Shown: positions 25,216 to 64,000 of the stretch, piece after piece
Layout of the letters: every line of letters begins with the position of its first letter
Position numbering within the stretch: the first letter of the stretch is position 1
Origin: Druceiella hillmani
Lineage: Eukaryota > Arthropoda > Insecta > Lepidoptera > Hepialidae
Length of the DNA: 64,000 nucleotides
Assembly: GCA_039881145.1 (NCBI GenBank)
Contig: JAYKKI010000038.1
Coordinates: 2,739,001-2,803,000, forward strand
Direction: 5' to 3'
The notes under the pieces: generated by a model
The model's input: the letters and a program-made list of their open reading frames with translations, nothing else
Told to the model about the DNA's origin: nothing
The model's database searches: none
Position numbers and translations under genes: made by a program

Positions 25216-26170
25216 ACAAGGTGTGATAAAAAAATAATAGGAATTGTCGTTTTTCTTGAAGAATATTTATTTATTCATGAACATCAATTTTGTCCCCTTC
25301 AAAGTAATCCCCCTCAGATATAATATACTTGTGACATTTCCAATCAATACAATTTGTGTTTTTCCAATCTTAAAAGCATTTCTGGAACTCACTTTTCCAT
25401 ATGGCCTACAGCTCCTTCAACAATTCTATTTTTATCTCATCAATAATGGCAAAATGTCATCCTTTCCTTGATTCTCTTTAACATCAAAAATAGACAGAAG
25501 TCGCAGTTGGCCATGACAAGTGAATATAGTTGCTGAGGCAACATAATGATGTTGTTGTTTGCCAAAAAATTACAAACAAGCAGTGAGCGGGAGCAATATT
25601 GTGATACAATTTCCATGAGTGGTGTTGCCACAATTCGGATTGTTTCTATCAGATAGATTTATGCAATCGGTGCATAACTTCCAAGTAATATTCCTTATTT
25701 ACTGTACGAATGTATGGCAGGAACTTATTATGCACTACGCCATTTAAATCGAAAGAACGGTGAGAAGAACCTTCAGATTTGATCAAACTTGTTGAATTTT
25801 TTTGGTCTAGGTTCTTCAGACAGCTTCTATTGAAATGACTGGGCCTTGGTTTCAACATCATACCCATATCTCCATGTTTCGTCACCTGTTATGACCTTCT
25901 TAAGAAGATCTGGATCGTTGTCGACTTCATTCAGCTATTCCTGAGTGATGTCTACGCAACATTGTTTTTAGTCAAAATTCCAGAACAAATTTTGCTGCTT
26001 TTCATGCGGAAAATATCCGTAAAAATTGTTTGACATGAATCTCATCAACAACCACTCTGATAGTGATTTAGCGATCTTTCAGAATCATTTTTTACACTTG
26101 TTCGACATTATCGTTTAACGTACCAACATATCGTCGACTTATGGACGGTTATTTTTTGATCACACCTTGT
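25216..26170 (-). mobile_element. Mariner element 2, both terminal inverted repeats present, transposase dead
   Basis: ACAAGGTGTGAT-(A/C)-AAAAAATAA occurs at the left end (25216) and inverted at the right end (to 26170), giving a 955-bp element. Known mariners are about 1.3 kb, so this copy is internally deleted. A TA abuts the right end; the left flank reads CA, a probable mutation of the target duplication. Minus-strand transposase blocks run in the right order: KKVITGDETWRYGYD (first catalytic Asp kept), FDLNGVVHNKFLP with TVNKEYYLEVMHRL, YHNIAPAH (where mariners have HHDNAPAH, so the second Asp is replaced by Asn), and MANCDFCLF (third Asp kept). Several frameshifts and stops. Confidence 0.85.
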
Positions 26171-26633
26171 ATATATGATTGTGTCAGTCAATTACAATGC
26201 AAGGGTTTGCCGATAAAGCTTCTAAGAATTATAAATTAGTAAAGAAACTAATTAGGGCTATTGTTATGTTAATTGTTTTGTCAATTATTATAATACAACT
26301 CGTAAAAATAGTAAAAATGGCAACAAAAAATTAAATATTCTTCTGTTCGCAACATGTGTAAGCACCAACCAACTGTCACCGCCTGAATATTGGCATGTTG
26401 TGTCAATATGAAAAATTACATTTGTGATTGATCCGAATTATTTGCAGTCTATTTAAATTGTAATTTTTTGATGGTGTGGGAAGCTTGTCATCGATACAAT
26501 CAATTGACTTTCAAAAGGGCAAGTGATGTTAGTGGAATGAGTCACTTAATTTCTCTATCCTCGATTTTATTTTATTTGTAATAAATTAATTCAATAAGAA
26601 TATTACTGTATATGGCAAAACCTATGTGGCCCT

Positions 26634-26652
26634 CCATATATATATATATGTA

Positions 26653-26688
<36 letters not shown>

Positions 26689-26704
26689 TATATATATATA
26701 TATA
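26634..26704. repeat. (TA)n microsatellite
   Basis: TA dinucleotide tract with TG and GA interruptions. The Tyr/Ile frames here are artefacts. Confidence 0.95.
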
Positions 26705-26896
26705 CTGACAATGATGAATTTCATAATAAATAAGTGGTATAAAAGGAAAAAATAGGTGGTAAAAATAAAAATAAAACATAACTATAAACACATATTTTGC
26801 ACGTCAACACCAACCACATTCATATTGGGTAAAATCAAACTAAATTTGATGTCAAAAATTACAGTAGAAAAAAATTACCCCATTTTCAGGTTTTTA

Positions 26897-26983
26897 CGAG
26901 TACACTGCCAGTCACGAGTGTACACTGCCAGTCAGTAGTACCTGTCAGTCAGTAGTTGGTGTACACTGCCAGTCAGTAGTTGG
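26897..26983. repeat. Minisatellite with TACACTGCCAGTCA unit
   Basis: Three copies of GTACACTGCCAGTCA or a close variant, plus a partial CTGTCAGTCAGTAGTTGGT, arranged head to tail. The last copies share CAGTCAGTAGTTGG. Looks like slippage-type expansion. Confidence 0.8.
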
Positions 26984-27289
26984 TTTTATATAGTCCGTAA
27001 AAATAATATTTTGAATATATGTTAATTAAACACATATATATGTGTATTAAACACATGATCAATAACGAAGTAGTGTTTGCATTCTATTCAAGAAATTTCA
27101 ACAAAGTTCAATATTTCTCTAAATTTTTTATTCCAACTATGACCCTTGGCTTAGTGATGAGTATGTGTATTGTGTGTGTTTGGACAGTAAATTTACCTCA
27201 ATTTGGAATGGAAGTTTTATAAATGAGCTCTCTTAAGAGCACATTACTGTGTTGTCACAAATCTCATAACATTAATTTTAATTACATTT

Positions 27290-27466
27290 CAAGAAACAAC
27301 TGTGCTGCTGAAGAATTTTGCCTAGTCTTACATCGGAAATTGGAAGTATATACAAAAATAAATTTTAAAGACATAAAACAACTTTTCTTCTATCACACTG
27401 TTATTGTCGTGTTACATATATAAGTCACTCGTTAATTTTAAATTATGTAAAGGAGTCATTTTTTTA
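27290..27466 (+). repeat. Repeat B, copy 1
   Basis: Matches 33396-33600 in the same orientation. Shared words include TTTTGCCTAGTCTTA-ATCGGAAATT and GTCACTCGTTAATTT. Copies differ by substitutions and indels; element class unknown. Confidence 0.7.
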
Positions 27467-30400
27467 ATATATTTTTATTTACTTAAGAGACATTTTAATC
27501 TCATCAATCTTTATTTCAATACTTGTGAAGTTCAATGGTTTAGATGAAAATTTAGATATACGTTTCCAATATTTCTAGAAAAGTTGCTCACCCACACGTG
27601 TAAGATAAAACGAGAAACTTAAATCGATAAACCATAAATTCAAGTACTTAAATCGTCACAATAAATAAAATCAATTATAAATACTGTAAAAATAGGAAAG
27701 GAAACAGGCCAACTTGAAAAATTATCCATCTGCATTTAAATTACATGTTTTATTAAATTAATATAAATTGTAGCTTAACTTATAAGACAATATAATCTCT
27801 GCAGATATTAATTACAGTTTGTTTATGACACTACTGGAGTTCTAGTGGACAGAAAAACAATCTATAAGTAGAAAAATATTAATACTTTAAATTACATTCA
27901 CTGTTAATAAAAATTGCATTAATATTCTAATGCCTATATACATATTTAAATCGCATATTACAATGAAAGAAGATACTAATCTAATTGACAAATATTATAG
28001 TGATCTCATCTACGCTCTATGAATTGTCATCTTAGTCACAGTTTTTAGAAAACTATACTCCAACTTTGACATAACTCCTTGTAATTGAAGCATACAATCG
28101 ATTTAATAAACCCATATTAAATGCGATATTTTAATTCTATTCTAGGGTGTGGCATATTTCAGGAAATCATTAGGATTTATTTATTTACTGATAACATTAT
28201 ACCTTCTTATGTAAATTAAACTAATCTTATTTCAACATCTTCTGATACGAGGCTAAAATGTATAATATGAAATCATCACCCGAGATTTAAAAAAAAAATC
28301 ATTACCGGGGAACTTCATTTATAAATGAATTTATATCTACAAAAAATGTCAATTTCCAAATTGGATATTTTTTCATCCTTTGGTCATCTTCTGGTCTATA
28401 ATAGAATTAATTATGTTTGCCGGAGATCATTAAATTCTATGTAATATTAACAAAACATCTTCCCTAATAATGTATAAACAATAAAGTTTTAACAACAATC
28501 ATTTTTCTCTAAATTCTACAACTGTGTTCCTTAAATACTGGTCTCATTAAACATTCTCTCAACAAAACTCTTAAATTGTAAGACCGTCGGTAATTTAACC
28601 AGTTACTATTAGTAAATAGGTATATTCGGAGATTAAAAAAATGTCCTCTTACTTTAAAATGGATCCAATGTCTTTAGCATAGCTACATACATATTGTAGC
28701 AACTTTAGAAATTGTTCATAGATATAGACTAAATTTGCTGTATAAATGATTCATTTATATTTTAAGTTCAGTACAATTATGTGAAATTGCATGATTTATT
28801 ATAGTAATCACAAAAACTAAAAATCACGATTGTTGTCACAAATTTCACAAAAACCTTATTTTCTTACATCTTAACAACAAAGAAGAACCATGCTTTTGAA
28901 ATTGTTTTTTTAAATAAAAGTAATGCTTGTCCGTAAGCCCAAACGGCGTACAACATTTTCAGCGTTCTCTAACAGATACTTTTATCAAAAAATTTTCAAT
29001 CTAAATACTCTAGGTATAACAGAAAATATTAATTGACCACTTTTTAATTTTACTTTTCAAGTATAACTAACATTTTGCGTTCATTATTTCTTGTTACTTC
29101 GTTAAACTAATAATCCATTTGCTTAGATTTCAAATTCATTTACAATTTTATGGCATTTCCTTCAATAAATTGACTACAAATGTTGGAATTTCAGAACTTC
29201 ACTTTTCATTTTTCAACAGAGCAAATCCAAGTTTAAAATGATATATAATTTTTATACATAATAAATGCTTAATTTTTTCTATATAATCTATAGAAATTTG
29301 TATAATAAAAATAAAAAATTAATTTTGTTACTAGTCTTGTGTATTTACACGATCATTAAAAATTTAATAATGGGTGCATTGTAATTCGTAATGACAAGTA
29401 TTGCTATATTTACTTTATTTTAGGAATCTAATACTTTTTTATTCACCCAATAAATTTTTGACCAACATAATTTAAAAATATTGAACTTATGCTAATTTAT
29501 TAAATAAAATTGAAGGCTGCATTTTTCATTGGTCCACAGGGTCAAAATGGAACTATCATTCCAAAAATTGGTTATCTCCCTTTTAATTACGCAAAAAGAA
29601 AAATGATCTCAAAGCAAATAAGTTTTTCTATTTAACAAGTGGAAGGCATAACGGTTTAATAAAAATAAAATTACAAAAATTTTTTATTTTATTTAAAGTA
29701 AAGATGAAAGTGAAGATGGCTGTTCAAATAGTTTTTTTTTTCTTTTACACCTCAATAATACAGTCTACAGAGCTTCGAAATACAGTTTATTTTTATTGTA
29801 TGACATTTCTATCACATTGTCTGTATTAATGGTATATACAGTCCAATTGTATGTAAACACATTACCATTAAAATAAATAATGTATATACAATTTTATCAC
29901 GTAAAGGAATCAAATCAAAATGTCGCCATGGTTTATTTGAATAAGTGAAATGTGACACTCAAGTTATTATATCTGTTTTTTTAAGTTACATCATTTTGTA
30001 TGTCACCATTAAATAATTTTTATTGCTTCAAAAATTATGAGAAAATAAAAAAGATACCCTTGAAATAAAATAACTTTAGAAGTGATACCAAAAGACTTAA
30101 TAAAAGAACAATTATAATTTATAAAATTTAAATTATTTGCTTAAAATATCATACAAAAAATAATATTTTAAGTAAATAATTAATAAAAAATAGTATAAAA
30201 ATCATGATACAAGTTTTAATAATATATTACAATACATATTCAGCTTAAGAATACAAATGGAATGTAACAAAAACAAAGAACTGATTCCCATACCCTACTT
30301 ATATACTCTAGGTGGGCAATTGGGAAAATATTTGTGATTACCAAATGTGCTTCTTGACTAAAAGTCGTCTAACCAAAATAACACTTTTTATATAAAAAAA

Positions 30401-32782
30401 AATGGTTACACTGAATGTGGCTTTAACAACCTTCTAGTGAAATTGAACTTTGCCCTTCGAAATAGCTGCATTCTCCCTAGTTGCAAGGAATGGAAAAACT
30501 ACAAATAATATCAACCAAGTAGAATAAATAGTAGTGACTGCTAAATTTCTTATATTTACTAAAAACAAAATCAATTTAATAACCTGGCATATAAAAATAA
30601 AAAATAGAAAATACAACATACATTTATTGATATTCTAAACACTACAATTTCTACAATACATTTTAAAAATAATGATTTATAAAATATTTCACTAATTTCA
30701 AAAATTGGTGGTCATAATTTGATATAAGATTGATATAAATAGTTGATAATATGCACAGTATTGAATTATAATTCATAGAGTAAACTAATTACTTTTCAAT
30801 ATTTTCAACTTGTCTTCGTAATATTTTTATTAATTAATTTTTAAAGCTGTGGGTTTAAATTGCAGGCAGGCAAAATAATTTCATATAACGCCAGGGTAAG
30901 TATATCATCGGTGCCAATGTGAAATATCTCAGAAAACCTTACAAGTGAGAAAAGTGAGAAAACGTTTAAGGATTGGGACTTAACTTATATATCACAATGC
31001 CTTGAATTTTAATTCAGGCCTATCCAAAATAAAAAGTGAAACTGATAATTACCTATTTTTTTTGTTACTTACTTTCATGAACAGGAGTACCAACATCAGT
31101 TTAGATGTTTCACTGAATTAACTGTTTGAGCACTTTATGATATTAATTTGAATTTATCAATAAACCCAGATAAACTATTCACGTTGACACTGATAGTATA
31201 CTAACCTCTATTCACAAAATTGTGAAATGCAAGCTTCGATTAAATTTTAAATAGTATTTTTCACACTTATACGGCCACATAGTTATTGATACACAACACA
31301 AATAAGAATAGTAGTAATATTTTCAAGTAGTAATATTTTATTAAATGTGGCAATATTTGATTACCAATAGCAGCCCTTATTGATTCCACTATAATATTTA
31401 ACTTTATTTAACTTAAAACCTAAAATGTATCATCGTGGCATATGCTGTGTCAAAGTTTGCAAATAATTAAATTCCAAGATATTTCTATTCATAATTTTCG
31501 TAACACATCTTATATTCAGATACATTCTATGTAAAACTTATTAACGTGAGATACTGGTTAGGAATTTACAGTATGTAATTTGTCTGTGCAATAATACCCA
31601 TAATGTTTAGAGATATTTGCGTAATGTCCTTTTATATAATTTTTTCTTATATTTCACCAAATAAGTCACTTCATTTATTAAGGTTTTTGCATATGTTTAT
31701 TGACGTTGGACCCTTAAATTTGGCCTGGGGCATTGACAATTGTTAAAGCGATATATCATCACTTGTCTCTGCTCAATATGACGTACATTATATAAATTCC
31801 ATTAAAAAGATGGTTATACTCATTGTTCGAATTCTGTGTATCAGAAAAAATTATATATTTATTATATTGTTTTCCAATAACTACACTTTGACTGCCCTCA
31901 AAAGATGGTTTTCCCCTTAATACGTTTACTTTGCACGGTCTCCTAAAAATTGTATAAAGCGAGATGTACTCTATGTTGGAAAAATCTTCAAATGTAAGAA
32001 AATTAAAATTCCATCTCATATTCAATTTTAAATTGTTACAATTTCAAATATCACTCTGATATTTTTAAAAGTTGTAACTGAATGAAAGAATTATGAATCC
32101 TTCACGATCACTGAGTGTACAATATTGTCTCTAACTCATCGACGATGGCCCCTCGTTATTAATAAATATTTTATGTATAAATAAAAATAATTATATAGCA
32201 GCCTATAAAATCGATGAATGCGATCAAAAGTTCAACGCACTGTCTTGTTGATGAATTTAATATCCATGTGATGATCAGATAAAAATATGTTCAAAGTTCA
32301 CCATTTGTCTACTAAGTAATATGTGTTAAATATTGGTGGGATATTCTGATTATAAATTTTTCTGGGAAAAATTTTTCTTAAGCTGTTTTTTTAGTGTAAT
32401 TATGAAATTTAATTTCCTAACACATTTTTATATATTCATTACACTCTGTAATTTATATTTTCATTTCGGCTCTGTTTTATATTTCAACATTTCATTTTTA
32501 AAACTAACCTTCATAAAAAATGACATAAATAATACTTTATCAGTACGCCCGACATAAACATCATAAAAAATTTCTTAATATAATACACTATTGTATCAGG
32601 TAATTGAACATCGTCGAAATGTCCAAATTATAATGTGACAATATATTTAAGTTATTGTTAAAGAGGCTACCCACAGTACTATGATGGCCAAAGCAGTACA
32701 TTCAAGAGTCCAAGATTTAACATATGGTCTATAACCAGCCAAGGAAGTCATATTTACAAGGCGGATCGACCGAAGCTGGGCA
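27467..32782. other. Gene-poor AT-rich stretch downstream of canoe
   Basis: No supported coding sequence or classified element. Minus-strand poly(A)-type hexamers (TTTATT on the plus strand) occur several times, so part of this may be the canoe 3' UTR, but I cannot place the cleavage site. All open frames are short, AT-biased and without similarity. Confidence 0.4.
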
Positions 32783-61494
<28,712 letters not shown>

Positions 61495-62873
61495 CTGCAT
61501 TTACCATGTATTATTAATATACTCTTACCAAATGGCAATAATTTATTTCTACTTATTGAAAGGAGAATGACAAAACCCAAATAAAAAATAAATAATCCTT
61601 CACAGATCTTAAAACATTCTCAACAATCATATAATATTAAAAACAAAAGAAAATATTTGTTGAGTCATTGTATAAAATTTAATTTCTTATATATACATAT
61701 ATTGAACCGCGGAATAAAAAGAAATGATTATGCTTTAATTTATAGTATACAGTTTTGTGTTGTGAAGAAAAAATCTAATACAAAAAGCATTTATTTACAA
61801 AGCTTCTCTGCTAATTACTGTAAAAATCATCGAATAAATAAATTATTCTATTCTTTTCTGGAAATTCTTATGTACATATCATTAATGTATAATCAAATTT
61901 ATGATGAAGCATATTCTGGCATTCCCATTAAGCAATTGTATAAATTTAGGAAAGACATGCTTTTATTAAAAGAACTATGGTTAATAAACCTAATATATTC
62001 CTACCAGACATGATATACAACTAAAAGTAAAAATGTAACAATCTTCAAGATCTGTAGATGTTACCATATAACATTTATATCAGAAAAATATTCAAACTTT
62101 TAATTACAATATTGTGACTGCCCCCACCGTCATCTATCACAAATATACTGTCACAATACAGTATTATTGACAAATACTTGACATAAAGTAATAAATATTT
62201 TGCAAAACATTCTACCTAATTATAAAATGTTTATAAATATTAATACCACCATTTCTTGAGCTGTTTTGGTTGCGACAGACAAAATATTAAATCATAACTT
62301 TGATTCAATAAATAGTGTAAGAAACTACTCAATCTATATCTTGTTATTCTCTATTTATAGCTTCTATAATATTTTCATAAAAACAAAGTGCAACCTGCAC
62401 TAAATATCAACCCACTGGCTACACTTAAACCATTAAGCTAGAGTCGCTGCAACTATTATATTTTGACCATGTAGTACAAATATTCTACCTTATAAATTTA
62501 CAAAATTAATGATTCTTTTTAATTTTTATATTAACTGTTACATAGTATTTCCTTTCTTACATATGTATATATAATACATATAATATATATTTTCTCTACA
62601 AAAACATTAAAATTACGTTTGCAATAATTCATTACGCTCTCAAATAAATAAAGGAACAATAAAGCTACAAAGCTAAAACTAATAACATCAACAATAAAAA
62701 TTCAAGTTCATGCAACTTAAAGCTTATTAAAAATATAAGTCAAAATTAAAATGTGTTTTAAAAAAGTTTGCCAAAATAATGGTATATAATCTGTGCCAAA
62801 ATAAACATTTTTTATAATGCAAACATGGGACAAATAACATCAAAAGTAATTAATGGTGCCATGAATTACTTTT
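61495..62873 (-). other. Noncoding stretch between canoe exon and the unidentified frame
   Basis: AT-rich; it would be both canoe intron and 3' flank of the frame ending at 62874. The plus-strand frame at 61657-62013 (118 codons) is AT-biased and without recognisable similarity; I do not call it a gene. Confidence 0.45.
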
Positions 62874-64000
62874 CTATGCAAATTCCTTACTCAGGTCCCG
62901 AGTCGATTTGCTTCTGCCAAAATGAACATGTCTCTTTGCACCTCGTTCATGTTTTGGTGTCGGTGGTCTCTCACCGATATTGCTTCGATTATCACGTAAT
63001 TTACAAATTCTCAAATAAGATGGCGCTAATGTACCTTTGATATTATCTTTTGTCAAGTTTGGACAACTGTGATTGGAACTGCTTCCCACTAGGCAACAAT
63101 TTTTTCGAATGGACATATTTTTGAGTAAATTGGGACAGCTTTGCACAATAGGAGTTGCTGTGGGGGGAGAATTTGTTCCATATAATTCTTTTTTTTTTCT
63201 CACAATGTATGAATCTGGCAATTTCTTATACTCCTTTTCCGTTGAAGATTCTACTTGTGATACACTTGTCACAGAAAATGTCATTCGTGGAATCGTCCTC
63301 ACAACTCTTGGAGCACTTAGCCCAGTAAGTTTCTCTAAGCTACCATATTTTTTAAGCATTTTAGGTGCACTATCCAATGAGCCATTGTCTGAATTAAAGC
63401 TAGCTGGTGTAGACCGAATTATTATACTTTCCAAAGTTATAATTCTAGGTTTGCGGTCTACAATTTCTTTAAAAATTAAAGCAGGTGATGATTCATTCTC
63501 TTTAATGACATTATGGTCTTCAGAAGGTAAATTCGATTCGTCCATGTCACTATTTTGAGTTAAGGTATTGGTGCTACCTTTAGTACCATATCTGGACCAA
63601 TCTTCCAATTGGATAAGTATATTTTTAGCCTCATCTTCAGATAACTTTTCACTCTTTTCAACATTTAAATTTTGTTCACTAGGAAGCCTCGATTCATATT
63701 TTATATCAGCTAAACTTGCACTTGTCGTCAATTTTTCAGATAAAAGCGAAGGTTTTCGCACTCCATTTGATAAATTTGGACTTGACTGGCAATTTCTTCG
63801 ATAAGTTTTTGCATGGTATGATAAATTCATAGTATTAAAATGTTCAGCGAGTGCCCGCACTTTGCCATTTCCTAACCGCACTTCTTCAGGTGACTTCCAA
63901 GACTTTTGTTCTTTACTATCGAGTATTTCTTTACTGCTATCTTTGACAGTAAAAATAGTTTTGTTGTTCCTCCGTAAACTGTGATTCATTTTATCTAATT
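62874..64000 (-). CDS. Unidentified protein with S-[SC]-P-N-L repeats (5' end beyond window)
   Basis: A minus-strand frame runs uninterrupted from the window edge to TAA at 62874-62876. The first Met is at 63989 (371 residues), but the frame is also open upstream of it to the edge, so the true start or an acceptor may lie outside. Composition is that of a real disordered protein: balanced Ser, Lys, Glu and Pro with few AT-driven Phe/Ile runs. Features: KSPEEVRLGNGKVRALAEHF near residues 32-51; three S-[SC]-P-N-L motifs (QSSPNLSN, QSCPNLLKN, HSCPNLTKD) near residues 68, 286 and 310; KKYGSLEKLTGLSAPRVVRT; and a basic C-terminus (RHVHFGRSKSTRDLSKEFA). No enzymatic domain or membrane segment. I do not recognise the family; the motifs suggest a phosphorylated scaffold or cytoskeletal regulator. 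It lies upstream of, and on the same strand as, the canoe exons. Confidence 0.75.
   Translation of the reverse strand, partial: LDKMNHSLRRNNKTIFTVKDSSKEILDSKEQKSWKSPEEVRLGNGKVRALAEHFNTMNLSYHAKTYRRNCQSSPNLSNGVRKPSLLSEKLTTSASLADIKYESRLPSEQNLNVEKSEKLSEDEAKNILIQLEDWSRYGTKGSTNTLTQNSDMDESNLPSEDHNVIKENESSPALIFKEIVDRKPRIITLESIIIRSTPASFNSDNGSLDSAPKMLKKYGSLEKLTGLSAPRVVRTIPRMTFSVTSVSQVESSTEKEYKKLPDSYIVRKKKELYGTNSPPTATPIVQSCPNLLKNMSIRKNCCLVGSSSNHSCPNLTKDNIKGTLAPSYLRICKLRDNRSNIGERPPTPKHERGAKRHVHFGRSKSTRDLSKEFA

Noticed and set aside
61657..62013. 118-codon plus-strand frame
   Set aside because: AT-driven amino-acid bias (Ile, Lys, Tyr, Asn, Leu), no similarity, no splice or promoter context.
63073..63804. 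Plus-strand frames of 161 and 78 codons at the right edge
   Set aside because: Antisense shadows of the long minus-strand frame; composition is hydrophobic and without family resemblance.

Overview
The window is AT-rich nuclear DNA from an animal, most likely an insect. Genes are split into short exons with GT/AG introns, and the sequence is littered with decayed hAT, P/THAP9, Tc1-mariner, piggyBac-type, Helitron and Ty1/copia-type transposable elements. No bacterial gene layout, rRNA, tRNA or CRISPR array was seen. I cannot name the species.

Left part (1-5.1 kb): the 3' end of a plus-strand gene, three exons in compatible phase (1464-1582, 2198-2512, 3023-4829). The first exon and the splice into the second encode a short coiled-coil block resembling the conserved N-terminal region of FLASH/CASP8AP2, a histone pre-mRNA processing factor. 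The rest is a low-complexity Lys/Ser/Glu-rich tail with nuclear-localisation-like runs.

Middle (5.1-32.7 kb): gene-poor sequence with a hAT transposase remnant (about 7.1-7.8 kb), a broken P-element/THAP9-type transposase (13.8-14.4 kb), a Helitron helicase scrap (19.6-19.8 kb), two neighbouring mariner remnants (24.3-26.2 kb), two copies of an unclassified repeat of about 300 bp (8.8 and 22.1 kb, opposite orientation), tandem repeats and AT microsatellites.

Right part (32.8-61.5 kb): the 3' half of a minus-strand gene that I identify as canoe/afadin, the Rap1-regulated actin-junction scaffold. Thirteen exons were rebuilt by hand; all twelve internal junctions are phase-compatible and give about 714 codons ending in the characteristic afadin/canoe C-terminus. 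Its introns hold a 5'-truncated copia element, a broken copy of an arthropod multicopy ORF family, a mariner remnant, two MITEs with identifiable ends, a 60-bp-arm hairpin and a decayed coding sequence I cannot identify.

Far right (62,874 to the window edge): a long intron-free minus-strand reading frame (371 codons from the first ATG) that I do not recognise. It carries three S-[SC]-P-N-L repeats. Because the N-terminal domains of canoe must lie beyond 64 kb, this frame sits between canoe exons on the same strand: either a nested gene or an alternative 3'-terminal exon. It is the observation I would follow up first.
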